Under the pieces are notes generated by a model. It saw only the letters and a list, made by a program, of their open reading frames with translations. It made no database searches and was not told the origin of the DNA. From contig CABFPE010000442.1 in assembly GCA_900660155.1 (NCBI GenBank), forward strand, positions 412,142-476,141: a stretch of 64,000 nucleotides of DNA, given 5' to 3'. Positions within the stretch are counted from its first letter, which is position 1; every line of letters begins with the position of its first letter. Shown in pieces: positions 52,400-64,000 of the stretch. The position numbers and the translations under genes were made by a program. Origin of the DNA: Hofstenia miamia (Eukaryota > Xenacoelomorpha > Acoela > Hofsteniidae).

Positions 52400-53450
52400 T
52401 GTAATCTTCAAGGAGCTCAATGAAAGTGCCTCCGAGCCGAAAATTCCTGTACACAGAGCGTCTCTCGGCTTTCACTAGTAAAGTAATCAACTGCATATAA
52501 AATCATATTTTAAAATCGATGCTATTATTATTAGTAGCTAAAGATACTCCTTAGCAATATATAATAAGCTTAATAAAAAACGAATTAAATAACCCATCAA
52601 GAGAAAACAGAACAACATAAAGAATAAATATCATCTAACTACTTAAATCAGGTGGGGTATTCACTTATATTTTGGCAGCATGAATTCCGTAATATTTTCT
52701 TGGAAAGTCCAGATTTTGATTGTAAGCCTTTGCTTTGGATCGTGCAGCGGTAGATGTGAAGAGACTTCAAGAAATAATGAGCAAACGCACAGCTGGTAAT
52801 TTTCTTGTATCACTCAAGACAAAAAATATAAGCAGCATAAATTCGCGAAAAAAAGCACACTACACGAAAAATAAGAAATTTGACTGGAATAGAATCTAAT
52901 GTAAAGCTTGGCTTTACCATTTTATTAATAATATAAATACAATGAAGAAGACATTCAAGTAACCAGTTACTTGTTTACTTATTCCTAGCAAAGAAACAAG
53001 AAAATTTTCATACATTTTTGTCAAATACATTAACAAGATTTTGCCCAACAGTACCGTTGTTTTCTAAATTGCAAAAAAAGTTTGATGAAACTTACGAGTA
53101 CTCTTGATTCTACCCAAAAATCATGTGATGGACTAACCTAGCAAAGTTCTCCACTTCTNTACCGTTGTTTTCTAAATTGCAAAAAAAGTTTGATGAAACG
53201 TACGAGTACTCTTGATTCTACCCAAAAATCATGTGATGGACTAACCTAGCAAAGTTCTCCACTTCTTTATCTAATATTGCTTAGTATGTTTTGGGATAGT
53301 TTGTTAAGGTAGCATAATCGCAATTTAATTTTGAATATAATAATGAAATTTTAGTTGGAACTTTTCATGCAGTCTTTAAGATCACTTGATTCCAGGAATG
53401 AAACAATTCAAATTTTAAAGACCTGTTTTAATCTTCCTAACTTCCTAGAC
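52400..53450. other. No gene; 107-bp duplication across an N
   Basis: AT-rich. Positions 53052-53158 and 53160-53266 are identical except one base (GAAACT versus GAAACG) and are separated by one N at 53159. Confidence 0.6.
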
Positions 53451-53520
53451 AAATGTTTGAAATAGTAGCATTAATTGGATGTCGCAGCTCAAAATGGCTA
53501 TTTTTGGATACTTTTACTAA

Positions 53521-53751
53521 GTGCTTCTTGATGATGCCTTCATGGCACGTGGACTATTTCGTCGACGTCACAATTATGCTCCATCAAGAAGGACAACATA
53601 TCTTGGGCAGAGTGGAAGTTATTTTCTTCAGTCAAATTCAAAACTTAGATATCATATCTGTGATTCTACCATGCAGTTAAAACGATCATGCCCTCAGCGC
53701 AATGATATAAATAACCGAGAAAACGTTTCTCGGTTACATTACCACCATTAA
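53521..53751 (+). CDS. Possible exon with Arg-rich product, unknown
   Basis: A 76-codon frame, MLLDDAFMARGLFRRRHNYA then PSRRTTYLGQSGSYFLQSNS, ends at a stop after RLHYHH. Composition is protein-like and GC is slightly higher than around it. TTTTACTAAG just upstream could be an acceptor. No family is recognised and no upstream exon was identified. Confidence 0.3.
   Translation: MLLDDAFMARGLFRRRHNYAPSRRTTYLGQSGSYFLQSNSKLRYHICDSTMQLKRSCPQRNDINNRENVSRLHYHH
53712..53736. other. 11-bp perfect hairpin with ACG loop
   Basis: TAACCGAGAAA (53712-53722) and TTTCTCGGTTA (53726-53736) are perfect inverted copies with a 3-nt loop, inside the possible exon. Such a tight hairpin is rare in random AT-rich DNA. 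Confidence 0.6.
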
Positions 53752-53759
53752 GAATTAAA

Positions 53760-55550
53760 GAATGAAGAGATTTATTATCAGTATATGCCAATATCACATG
53801 CCTTTTATTTGTAAGAAAGTATATATTTCTCGAATAAAAACTGCTATATCCAATGGATCAACCAATGCTAAAGTCAGTGGCGGATACAGAAAAATTCTTT
53901 AGAGGAGGCCCAATGTAAAATAATATGCTAAATACATAATTGGGTACTAGAGATGACATAAGACTATAAAATTTTCAAATTTTAAAATTTATCACTATGC
54001 ACTGACTTTAACACCATCTACTGACTAAAAAATGGAAATACAGAATTTTTCCAATTTTTAATTTTTTTTTAATTTTCAAATTACGCCTTAATAATGGCGT
54101 GTTGTGTCTTTTAGGAGATTTTTTGCATTATGAACTACAAAATAAATAAAAGAAATATATTATCAACGATTAATAAAATGTTATTTAAACAAAATAAAAC
54201 ATAAAATCAAATAAAGAACACATAAATACAAGTGAGTTTCAAAAAATATGCATGTTAATACCAACATCAAGAGATTTTTTTTCCAGGACTATATGAGGCA
54301 ACGTCCAATTCATCAATTAATTCCACAATGCTAACATCAAGACGATTTTGAACTTGATTTAAAATCACAACATTTTCAGGGCTAGAAACGAATGTGATTG
54401 TAAATCATTTAGTTCAGTAATGTCAGACACGTACAACCCCTTGTAGATAGGAGTTTCTATCTTCTGGCATATCATAGTTAAATATAATGATCAATCTTTC
54501 AAAAATTCATTTTGTTTTGTGCCTAGAAACTATATTACAGCAAAAAATTTTCATTTGAAAATCCAGAAAGGGCGACAATTATTATTTTTGTTTCATTCCC
54601 AGGTAAATGGTCTAGCAAGGAAATTCTGATTAAATAAATATTCAATCAGGGTTATGTATCTTGGAACGGAACTAAAATGAATTAATTTCAAATAAACTGT
54701 CTGTGTCACTTGAGGTAGTGGCTGGCTCCAGCTATGTGGTGATTAACTTCAAGCATGAAAATTGCTTGATTTCGTCTAGTTCTACGAATGCATAGCTTGT
54801 TTCGTAACAAAGAGAAGCTAAGTTTGCATCTTATCCTGAAGCAGGTTATGGAATAGTCCATGGAATAGACCAATGGTATAAGATTAAGAAAATTGCAAAA
54901 TTTTCAGCTAATGGTATGAATGTGTGCTTAATTTCAATTTTAATTAATATTGCTAAATATATTAAAAAAATTAAAGAAAATCACCCACTTCAAAAATGTT
55001 AAGCTCTTGCTAAAATCAATAAATTCTAAAATGAAAAAAATTGGGCAGAGTTTTGATATGGCACACAATTTTGTTTTTCGATTTTTGGAGTAGGTGCATT
55101 GTGGTACAAAAAATTTAACCAACCCTATTGAGTATCGTCAAATAGGGTAAGTAGGAACAGTGTTGAGAAATTGGAAATTATTATTTTATTTAATTATTAC
55201 TCATACTACGCTTAATATATTACATTGTTCTTTTACATATAAATTATTCATTATAAGTTTATGTGCCACGGGGTAGCAGTAGCTATTCTCATCTTGCATC
55301 TAATTTCATTAGTATTTTTTAAAAGCAAAATATTTTAAAATTTTATGCTTAAATTAAAATACTCCACAGAAATCACATGTGTTCCTATTCCATCTAAAGG
55401 GGTGAATTGAAATACTTTTAAAATTTATAAAAATTGCTGAAAACTAAATATTCTTATTTTTATTGAAATGAAATTTCAGAATTCATAGGACCCATTATAG
55501 TGTAAAATTCAATGAAATACATTTTACAAATTCCAGATCTTTGAAAAAAA
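53760..55550. other. Unclassified transposon debris
   Basis: CAGTGGCGGATACAG at ~53878 resembles a hAT-type end, but no partner end was found. The minus strand near 54430-54290 reads IYKGLYVSDITELND and NQVQNRLDVSIVELIDELD in different frames, protein-like but unassigned. The rest is AT-rich. Confidence 0.3.
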
Positions 55551-55559
55551 CTTAAAAAA

Positions 55560-56050
55560 CTGTTCCGATTTATTCCATTTGACGGTATTAAGGAATTTTC
55601 TTTTGTACAGCGAGTGAGCTACGAACAATATTCTTAATACGCTTTGAGGTGTCTGTCAATAATATATTATCAAAGTAGATTAAGTAACCCTGAAAACTGT
55701 TGTTTGATAGTCATGATTCATCACAAAAAATTTTTAATTTGTAAATATATGTCAAAGTTTTTCAGAAAGCTGGTAATTTGTTGGAAAGTAGAAGTAAGAT
55801 TTTCAGCAAGATATGAATTGCTAGAACCTATTAGGCTTGCTACGTGATAAGAAATTTGAGGACACGCTGCATTCCCCACCCATAACAACTTACCAATCAG
55901 CGAACTCAGGCCAATTTCATCAACATTATCAAATGAAAATTTATCAACAAAGTCCTTTTGACTAAGAAGAGGCCTAGTAACGCATGAAACATAGGCACTG
56001 AGCTTATCTTTGGTGTGAAGTTTTTTAAAGAGAAGACATTAATGCTCATT
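55560..56050 (-). mobile_element. Possible Ty1/Copia-type RT fossil
   Basis: The minus strand holds a stretch with the style of the C-terminal RT region of Copia-like elements (an SLIGKLLWVGN block with flanking sequence). No LTRs or other pol parts are recognised. It is old and broken. The class is tentative. Confidence 0.35.
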
Positions 56051-56157
56051 AATTCTTAATGTGGTGCCTTATAAATCATTTTCATACAAAATTAATAAAT
56101 TTATATATTAAGTCAACAAAATTCATAAAAATAATATAATGCATCTAAAGCAGTGGT

Positions 56158-56185
56158 TCTAAACCTTTTTAAAGGATATATACCT
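56158..56185 (+). mobile_element. Single hAT/Charlie-like terminus
   Basis: CAGTGGTTCTAAACCTTTTT followed by AAAGG is the classical end of hAT-Charlie-type elements. No matching right end is seen before the C17orf98-like gene starts, so it is a fragment. Confidence 0.5.
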
Positions 56186-56468
56186 TCTTTAAGATATGTG
56201 AGAATTTAAGTAAACAATGAAGATTTATTCAATTAGATCCATGTGGTTGATGTTGCTCAGCTTTTCGTATCTTTTGTGCGTGAACCCACAGTAAAGCTAC
56301 ATTGACACCTAGGGCACATGGGGACCTTGAAGAGGAATCGCTCGTCTAGAGGAACAAGTATTTGATATTCAGGGTTTTATACGGTTGTACTTATAGAATC
56401 TTGTGATATTTGAATTAAGTTGCCATAGTTGGCATCACAAAATTTATCATTACAATTTAGGCAATAAA

Positions 56469-59400
56469 ATGGCAAATAATAAGAAAAGACAAGACAATGA
56501 TGCAGAATCTGTGCGGAATGAAGAGCCTGAATCTGCTAGAAGTAACAAAAAACCAGTTGAACGAAGATTTTATAAACGATGCCTACCTCCATCTAAGAGT
56601 GAAGATGAACTAAATGTCTTAGAAAAGTCATTCATCTTGGATTGCGTTCCACTTGCACACATATCAGCTGAATATTCCAATTGTAATCCAAAATTGGGAC
56701 CCGCAATTCCCCCATATAACTCTCAAGAAGATAATTTGGTTTCGAATTATTTTAGTTATCACGGAGTAGACGACTTACTACATAGAACATCTCAAAGAAT
56801 TCGAGGTCAAAAGGTACACTAGAATTTAAATTAGCACTTTTGATTTTGGGGATATATCTTAGTTTAAATGCCGTTAACCTAATTGCTAGATATAATATAC
56901 TTTATCAAATAACTTCAATTTTAAGTAATGCATAACCCAAGGCACAAAATGTTGTAAGCTTATTAAGATGTGTGATAAGTGTATTCTTAGTAAGATCAAA
57001 TTTAGTGAATACTGAAAGTTCAAAGTAATAAATTAGATCAAATTAGCAAAAGCAAGGCTTTTGTCATAATCACATCCAGACTAAGGATGTAAATTTCATT
57101 GAGTTCTCTGGCACAAAAATATACATTATTTATATTAAATAGCTCAAACACTTGCATCTTTGAACTAACTGGGGGGGGGGTTAGAATTTCACAATTTAAC
57201 TAAGGTCATATCATGTATACTTGACGAGATAACAGTGATATATACAAATTATGACAAATTATGAGTTAAGCACGTTTTACTTCTTGTCATAACTAAGATC
57301 AATGCAGAATATGAATGCATTTTAATATTTTCTAAGCGTGTGTTTAGGACTTTAGAGGAACATCTATTGCAGGTCCTGTGATCGATCGGTTTCACAAACA
57401 GGGAGCAGGCTATATATACTTATCAAACAGAAATAAGAATGGAGGAGGTAGGATTATTTAATTATGTAAAATTCTTAGAAACAGCTGAGAATAATTTATC
57501 TATTTACAAATTATTCCAATCACAACTATGCATAAAATTTCTATTTAATCCTATTTCCACTATAAATTTTTTAAAATCTGTAATAACTTCAACAAATTTT
57601 TTAAACGCTTATAACTCACGAACGCATGAAGATATTTTAAATTTGAAAACACCATAAGATAGAGAATTAACGCGCCTTTCTTTTCGTCTTTAATTTGCGA
57701 GCTGGCCTCTAGAGCAATAACCTCTGACTTCGAAAACGGTGCGCCTGGATGGGAATCACCCAGTTTGTCCTCAGAAAACAAAATATTTCAGGGTAGTTGT
57801 TGTTCCCATGGGCATGAGACCGTCTCATTATCTCAACACTACCTATTGAAGGAATATGAATATTTTTACTTTTTACAAAAATCGTATTTGTAACAGGCTA
57901 AGATAAAATTGTTTTATAAGAATTGCGTTAGTGGAAACAGGTGTAAATAGTCTATTTTAACAACTGAATATCATATCTATATTTTCATAAATTGCACAGA
58001 ATTTGTTACTATTTAAGTCGAATTTGATAATTTTATACATTTTAAAATATATTTTCAAGGTATATTTTTGCTTTTCGCTACATGGCTACTTACTTTAGCT
58101 CAAATTAAATGTTCGCAAATGCTTAGGGGGATTTAAAACTATCTCTATAAATACATGGTACATGTGAAAATTAGTTTCAGGTTGGCATTTGCAAAAAACT
58201 CTTTTAACATTCCACACAATAGTTTCAAAGATTTTCACATGAATTTTGCGAAATTTACAAAATCTGTAGTGTATATTTCTACAATGTTCAAATCTTTATG
58301 TATTTGTGTAACTACTAACCTTCCCATGATAAATTACATTTCCATTTAGAGATAGCTTTCAATTGCCCCTGAAAATATATCTGTCTGATAAATAATCCCA
58401 AAATAAATTGGAATGAATCAGCTAGGAACATAGAGCAAAATCAAAACTATAACTGGAAACCATTCACGGTATATTGAACACTTAAAGACAAAAAAATACT
58501 AAAATTCTAAATTTATAGACACAGAAAATAAGAGTCTATAGTATTTGCTTTTCCTACGAGTCTATAAATACGATTATGGAAGACAATAGAAATACCAGAT
58601 ATTATATTTAAGAGTACCTTACCCGTTTCTTTAAAACCGTTTTATTTTTAGTCCAATTCGCATAACATTTTCATCACATATTCAAAAAAAGAATAGACTT
58701 TCTTGGACATTTTCCCTCTCTCTTTGTCGGATACTTTGCATTGCCAATTTTTAGTGCAAACGCATGCAATTTTGGCATTTTTCAAATTCTAATCGGTTTT
58801 TTACTAACAAAATTACGAGAGTGAAACATATGTATTGAACAGAAGAAACGCATACCTAAGAAATATCGAAGCAGTTTTTTATTTTCGATTCAGGCTTCTT
58901 ATAATTGTCGTTGAAGATAATGTATCCGAAAATAATGAAAAATAACAACATTTTCTCCTTATTTATTTCACCATGTCAAAATCATTCCAGAAAGTGAAAA
59001 AAAGCGCTTCGACAAGTTTTACATATTAAATTTAGCTTTCAAAAGTTGAATTGTTTTACCTTCTAGCATACAAAATGAAAGCTTTATTAGCGTTTTTAAT
59101 GTAACAAATTGAAAAACGTAAAAAAATCTTATATATCGAGATATGATTATTTTATGTGTGCCAATATGTTTCTAGTTATGATGTAGAAGCGTATCACAAA
59201 AATGAAGTAAGTAACGCAAAAATATCCTGTTTTACCAGTTTTCTATGAAATTTTCTTTACAAGATTAATCAATTTTATTCATTACATATGCTGCCTACGA
59301 CATTTCGGACTCATAATAATGTATTTTGAAGCTTTTTACAAGGTTGAGGCAACAAAGTCAAAGAAGATTCCCTATTTTGCCAATTTCTATATAATTTTTT

Positions 59401-60055
59401 TTCAAGGACACGAATATTTTGGACTTACAGGTAGCAAATGAAAAACAGAAAAATATATATTATAATGTTGCATGCATTTATCATTAAAATTCCATCTTGG
59501 ATAATTTTGCTGTTTTTATTCTTATATAGTGAAACCTGTAGAACCACATATTATACAAATTCCTGCCAAATAGGCCATTTTTCAGAATTTTCACACAGGG
59601 AGGGTCACCTTGACACCCTATTTTTTGGCAAGACTCCGCACATATATATGTATCAAATTACACTACATAAAAAAAGATGGCAAAATTTGATCATTTCCGC
59701 TTGTGTGGTCCCCTTTAATCATTTACATTTAAAAAAATTTATCAGTCTCTGAACCATGAAAAATTTTAAACATGATCGTTAACAGTGCTTCTAAGCCATT
59801 AATTCAATATTAAGCTTAGTAGAAACTAATTGTTACAATCTTACAAATTATATTTATTAAAATTTCAAAATTCGTCAACCCATTGTTTGACTAGGACACT
59901 CCAGGCATAGCTATGATGGTCATGGTGGTTTCATGTCAAATGCTAAGCCTATGGATGGATTCAATGGCCGATTTGGTTACAGAAGAAACACTCCATGGCT
60001 AAGAAACAAACCCAGCTGTTTTGGAATGCCTTTCCGATCATCGGCAACTTTTTAA
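56469..60055 (+). CDS. C17orf98-like protein (DUF4542), three exons
   Basis: Exons 56469-56805, 57373-57447 and 59895-60055 join in phase 1 at AG/GT sites to give 190 aa (human ~154). Residues 56-103 (EKSFILDCVPLAHISAEY, GPAIPPYNSQEDN) and the C-terminus ([20 protein letters not shown]) match remembered human C17orf98 blocks EKGFILDGV, AIPPYNAQQD and [20 protein letters not shown]. The RRN and G-H-H blocks in between also align, which supports the splice choices. The N-terminal ~45 residues are charged and lineage-specific. The family is expressed with motile cilia and sperm; a microtubule-inner or axonemal role is inference. An alternative donor at 56814 would break the frame into exon 2. 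Intron 2 (2447 nt) contains weak ~190-bp repeats. Confidence 0.88.
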
Positions 60056-60108
60056 TATCAATGTGATGTAAATTTTGATTCAATTTTTTAATTTGGTCTC
60101 TTGAATTC

Positions 60109-60114
60109 AATAAA
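60109..60114 (+). terminator. Poly(A) signal AATAAA of C17orf98-like gene
   Basis: A canonical AATAAA lies 54 nt after the stop codon, a normal distance for a short 3'UTR. Confidence 0.65.
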
Positions 60115-60119
60115 TGTAA

Positions 60120-61860
60120 ATTGCATAATCTACATAATGAACACACATGTACATGTATATACTACGATTACCAGATCAAAAACATGTGAACGCATGACAA
60201 AAATTTATTAATTCCGACAGAGTAATGTGCTCTTTGATAAATATATTTTAAGCATTTGATAGAACTTACATTCCAATTGAAAAAGTTTCAAATCAAAAGT
60301 AGAGAGCAGAAGTTTGAATCTACATGTAATTATTTGCACCAAACTGTTTTCAAATATTTTGTCTCATAGAGTAAAGAAAATTTGTTTTAGTTGTATGAAA
60401 TTTTACTAGCTCCAATGTCCTTGGATTTTTGTATTTGAGAAGCATAATGTATTATATTGCTGTATATGCATATTATTTTGCATTTGAAGTAGGTTTAGGA
60501 GATTATTTTCTTATTAAAATTTAAAAACTTAAGAAGTTGTAGTGCAGAATAAAGTGAAGCTGCTTATTTGTCTATAAGAGAGAAAATTCTTTAACAAAGT
60601 GCATTTCCAACTTAATGCAAAAAGTCGTGACATGCTAATTCACATAATTGTAGTAATTTTTCATTTATCTAGAACATTGAGTTAGCTGAAAAAGTAACAC
60701 GCTTAGTGGGATTTAATACTTATGATGCGGGACTGTCCCATCTATTCCGGGACGGCTTGTCAACCTAGTATATACTTTTATTGCATCGAATTTGATGACA
60801 TCTTATTTCAGAAAAGAGGGTCTACTTAACTTTTATAATTTCAAATTATAATACAACTTCAAATTATAATAGAAAATATTTGATATTTGAATGAACGAGA
60901 TTTTTTTTGAGAATTAATAAACAATAAATTCAAGCAATTTACTAACCGGCTTCTGCAAAATTAAGCGATAAATTTCAATACGAATAAACTATTACAGAAA
61001 TATGTAAATAAATATTAAATATACTTACAGTAAGATTTTCTAAATGATTGCTCCTATATATACAAGAGCAATGAAATACTTTCCAACCACATTGAGCAAT
61101 GCAAATCGAAATAAAAAAATGAGTTAAATGAAATTTAGTGATTTTTGTTCTGAATGTTACCAAATATAAATGTTTTAAAATGAAATGAAATCAATAACTA
61201 AAAATACTAAAGCATTTTTATAAGTTCAAGCAACACTATAGTAATTATTAACAGAATTCTTGAAGCTCATACAGTTGGTATTTGGAAATTTGAAATCTAA
61301 TACAATGTGAAGAGCTCTTTGTAGTACTATATATATATATTATTCAAATTGAATTTCTATGATTCCATGTAAAATACCTTTTCATATATTTCTAAGCATC
61401 TTCACCGAAGTATTCATAGGTACTTCTTGTCAGCTAAATGGATGGAAAACACACAGTGTATAACTTAATTCGAAATTTGTCAATATTAACCCAATGCGTG
61501 GTAATAATAATCACATGAATTGTAAGATAGTCATGAGTTCAACACTTAAGCTGCCTAAGAATTCAATGGTCACGATTGCATAACCATGAGATACAGGACC
61601 AGGCAACAAGTTAAATACTACCTTACGCACAGATAAAACCATCTCACCAACACAACTGCCAAAGGCAAATGCTCCTGTCACTTGAACAGGTAATGAACTC
61701 AAATTGTAAACCTTTTGGAATATGGCAAGGGATACTACATTCATGAAAGATTTTTAGAAACTATTTCAGAAGATAGTGAATCCCAAGACAAATATGAGCA
61801 CCAACTCCTAAACAATTTCAATTTTTTTCTATGAATGCAAGATTACAAAGTGTAGGTTTT
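60120..61860. other. No supported gene
   Basis: AT-rich. A 77-codon minus frame at 61511-61744 (VTGAFAFGSCVGEMVLSVRK and so on) has protein-like composition but no recognised family or splice partners. Confidence 0.4.
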
Positions 61861-61863
61861 TCG

Positions 61864-61878
61864 ATATATATATATATA
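61864..61878. repeat. (TA)n next to a single N
   Basis: AT tract ending at an N (61879) at the left border of a LINE fragment. Confidence 0.8.
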
Positions 61879-61881
61879 NTA

Positions 61882-62203
61882 AAGGTTAAATATTTTTGGG
61901 CCTATTATTGTTCCCTGAAGAACTCTTTTATGTGGCGTTAAGTATTTGGAAAAGCGATTCCCAATTTTAACTCTTAACTTTCTTTCTGATAAAAGCTCTT
62001 TATCATTATTGAGCTTTTTTTATCGAAACCGAGTGATGACAGGTTGTTGTGCAGTACTTCCTGGGTTAGAGTATCAAATGCCTTACTCAGATCTAATAGT
62101 GCTAATGCCCTGCATTGTTTGTTAAGCTTTGCCTGAATGTTTCTGATAATATTTAGAAGCGCCTCACTAGGTGAATATCTTGGTCTGAATCCATATTTTT
62201 CTC

Positions 62204-62205
<2 letters not shown>
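61882..62205 (-). pseudogene. LINE RT fragment bounded by (TA)n
   Basis: The minus strand reads EKYGFRPRYSPSEALLNIIR, KQCRALALLDLSKAFDTLTQ and EVLHNNLSSLGFD, then SERKL- and FREQ-type residues. This is the RT finger-palm entry of a LINE, with the QYGFR and LDLSKAFD boxes. It is truncated on both sides at AT microsatellites (61864-61878 and 62209-62235). Confidence 0.7.

Positions 62206-62208
<3 letters not shown>

Positions 62209-62235
<27 letters not shown>
62209..62235. repeat. (TA)n microsatellite
   Basis: AT tract at the right border of the LINE fragment. Confidence 0.9.
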
Positions 62236-62239
62236 CTTA

Positions 62240-63366
62240 TGCTGATTCAAATGTCAAATGACTTCAAATTCTTATTTACAGAAAATGTTAAAAACATCTA
62301 TGCATAAAAAAACTGAACAGATTTTGCAATTTTCTGATATATTTCCAAGATTATAAAAATACTCGGCTTCCAGTGAAAATATTTAGACATATAATTGGCA
62401 AAATCCGCTTTAATTTGAGATTCTTCTCATCTTAGGGGAGGATGCAATCGCGAGGGAACGTAGGAGGATGGGGTCTCCCTACGAATTACTTTTTTAAGTT
62501 TTATTGGAATATGAGAGGACGTAGATTTGAGTTTGCTCAACATTAAATAACTTAAGTTTCAAAAACATCATCAATTAGGGATGCATTAATTAAACTATTA
62601 GTTCCATTCATTTATCTTCAAACAATTCATTGTGACTTCAAAATCATTAACCGATTTGTTTACATTCTCAAACAATATTCTCCTAGCCTATTAGGGAATT
62701 ATGGAATCATAGGATTTGGAGAATATATAGGCAAATGTTATAGGGTCAATAGTTCTATATGCTATTAGTTTTGAGTTATTATGGAGGGGTGTAAAATATA
62801 AATCTCATTTTCACCCCTCCTATCATTTGGAAACTACCACAAAGTTTTGCCAAACATGAAAGTTTTGATATCAGGCATGCATAGCCGTTTGAAATATTTA
62901 TGCTCCATAAATGCACAAAATCAACTAGATCATTAATGTTGCTGCTAACAGTATAAAAAGAATATCAGAAGCATTAAGTAATCTCGGAGATAGCGAAGTA
63001 ACATTTAACAAATTGAAGAAAAATGGCTTCATCAAAAGAACAAAAGCAAGTTGGAATGGAAAAAATAACAAAAATTCTGAAAGACTCAACATGTAGGAGA
63101 AAAAAATAATTACAATCCAAATTCAAAGATGAAAAAAATTATTGCAAAGTTGGAATTGAAAAAATCATCAGAAGTAACAATCCTAGTCAAGGATATGAAA
63201 AGGTTTCCTATAAATATGTGATCACACCCCTAATTTTTAAATGAGAAATTGCATAAAAAGCGAAATTTCTGTGAAACTGTTCAAATTTGTTATGGTCTCA
63301 TTGTACAGCTCTTATATTTTCTTTGGATCTATGCTAATGAAAAACGTCTTCATGTAACACAATCCA

Positions 63367-63431
<65 letters not shown>

Positions 63432-64000
63432 AATTCATGGGTAAGAAGCAAATTTTACAATAATGACGATATGAAAACTGATAATTGAAATAGTCTGAAA
63501 TATTTGTTTCGTAGTTATTGGTCATAGTTATTTTGGCAACATAATGACGCACTTGGGTAAATTACCAGTTACTTAATAGCAAACAGCTATCTGAATTTCC
63601 TATCATATATTACTGAATTATACATTTTGTTCCTTCTTTATGTGTTTTAAGAAATCACACATGAATATGATATTAACGGATAAAAAATTACTATTTGTCA
63701 TAAACAAAATTAAAAAAAATAATTTTAAATGTATTGGAATAAGACCAAATGTAATCTTTTTGAAACTACTTATATAACGTATATGCTCTATTAAATTAGA
63801 TTTAAAAATGTATAATACTATATGCTAATCTAATTTTCCTCGTTCTTTTATCGACTAATTTAGTATTTAGGTATATAATAAAAAGTCTTTTTTTTACATG
63901 CTTGTACTGTATAAGTAAGTGAAATTGCATTTGTTGCTCAATACATGCGCACTTATTTTCAAGTCAAATATTGCATGTTGTCACTGTGTGGTGGCCAGGG
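62240..64000. other. No supported gene; long (TA)n at 63372-63427
   Basis: AT-rich. The AT tract at 63372-63427 is the longest uninterrupted microsatellite in the window (~28 units). No gene or ordered repeat is seen in the remainder. Confidence 0.5.

Noticed and set aside
57171-57180. Run of ten G as a quadruplex
   Set aside because: A single homopolymer run cannot form the four-tract pattern; likely slippage in the intron.
61511-61744. Minus-strand 77-codon frame with protein-like composition
   Set aside because: No recognised family, no clear splice partners and no neighbouring evidence; left out as a gene.
1-64000. CRISPR array, bacterial operon, tRNA or rRNA genes
   Set aside because: No spaced direct-repeat array, no Shine-Dalgarno-led gene strings and no tRNA A/B-box pair with cloverleaf were found; the DNA is eukaryotic.

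Overview
The window is AT-rich metazoan nuclear DNA with spliced genes, long introns, (TA)n microsatellites and a dense load of transposons. The species cannot be fixed from the sequence. The mix of CR1/Jockey-group LINEs, Penelope-like elements (PLEs), Tc1/mariner, piggyBac and hAT remnants fits an invertebrate. Four host genes are well supported: eS4/RPS4 (minus, 15291-19698, five exons), SMN (plus, 28079-33266, three exons), an intronless F-box/LRR gene (plus, 41340-42782) and a C17orf98-like (DUF4542) gene (plus, 56469-60055, three exons). These gene models were built by joining exons at GT/AG sites in phase and checking the products against remembered family members.

Layout. 1-8700: degenerate tandem repeats, a small GC-richer CRE/CCAAT island, then several broken LINEs in both orientations. 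8770-12515: one LINE with both ORFs open; ORF1 (PHD finger) and ORF2 (endonuclease-RT) lie in the same frame, separated by a TGA-CTA stop. 13686-15028: a decayed DNA transposon with piggyBac-type coding remnants. 15291-19730: eS4, whose long second intron holds a ~350-bp tandem repeat and a hAT-type MITE with a perfect 8-bp target duplication. 20457-22249: a 1.8-kb element with ~150-bp inverted ends. 22400-26320: PLE and LINE fragments separated by (TA)n tracts and a 321-nt gap. 26681-27071: a second hAT-type MITE with perfect target duplication. 28079-33266: SMN, with mariner-like and Ty3/Gypsy fossils in its first intron. 33860-40040: three LINE copies and a PLE. 41340-42782: F-box gene. 46278-47646: plus-strand PLE ending in (TA)n and a gap. 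48545-49525: Tc1 relic. 51325-52398: a PLE copy interrupted by an internally deleted mariner. 53000-56160: transposon debris and one possible exon. 56469-60055: the C17orf98-like gene. 60120-64000: mostly non-coding, with one LINE fragment.

The host genes are unrelated housekeeping or ciliary genes, not an operon or pathway: translation (eS4), snRNP assembly (SMN), probable SCF substrate recognition (F-box/LRR) and probable axonemal structure (C17orf98-like). All four have an AG splice-acceptor-like site close upstream of the start codon, which may mean 5'UTR introns or spliced-leader addition.

Most interesting observations: the same-frame TGA-CTA LINE; three independent LINE copies with a hydrophobic stretch ending in a 2A-like GIExNPGP motif; a mariner insertion whose empty site survives in a paralogous PLE copy; a shared PLE 3'-end motif; two hAT-type MITEs with exact target duplications; and two single-N junctions that look like assembly duplications.
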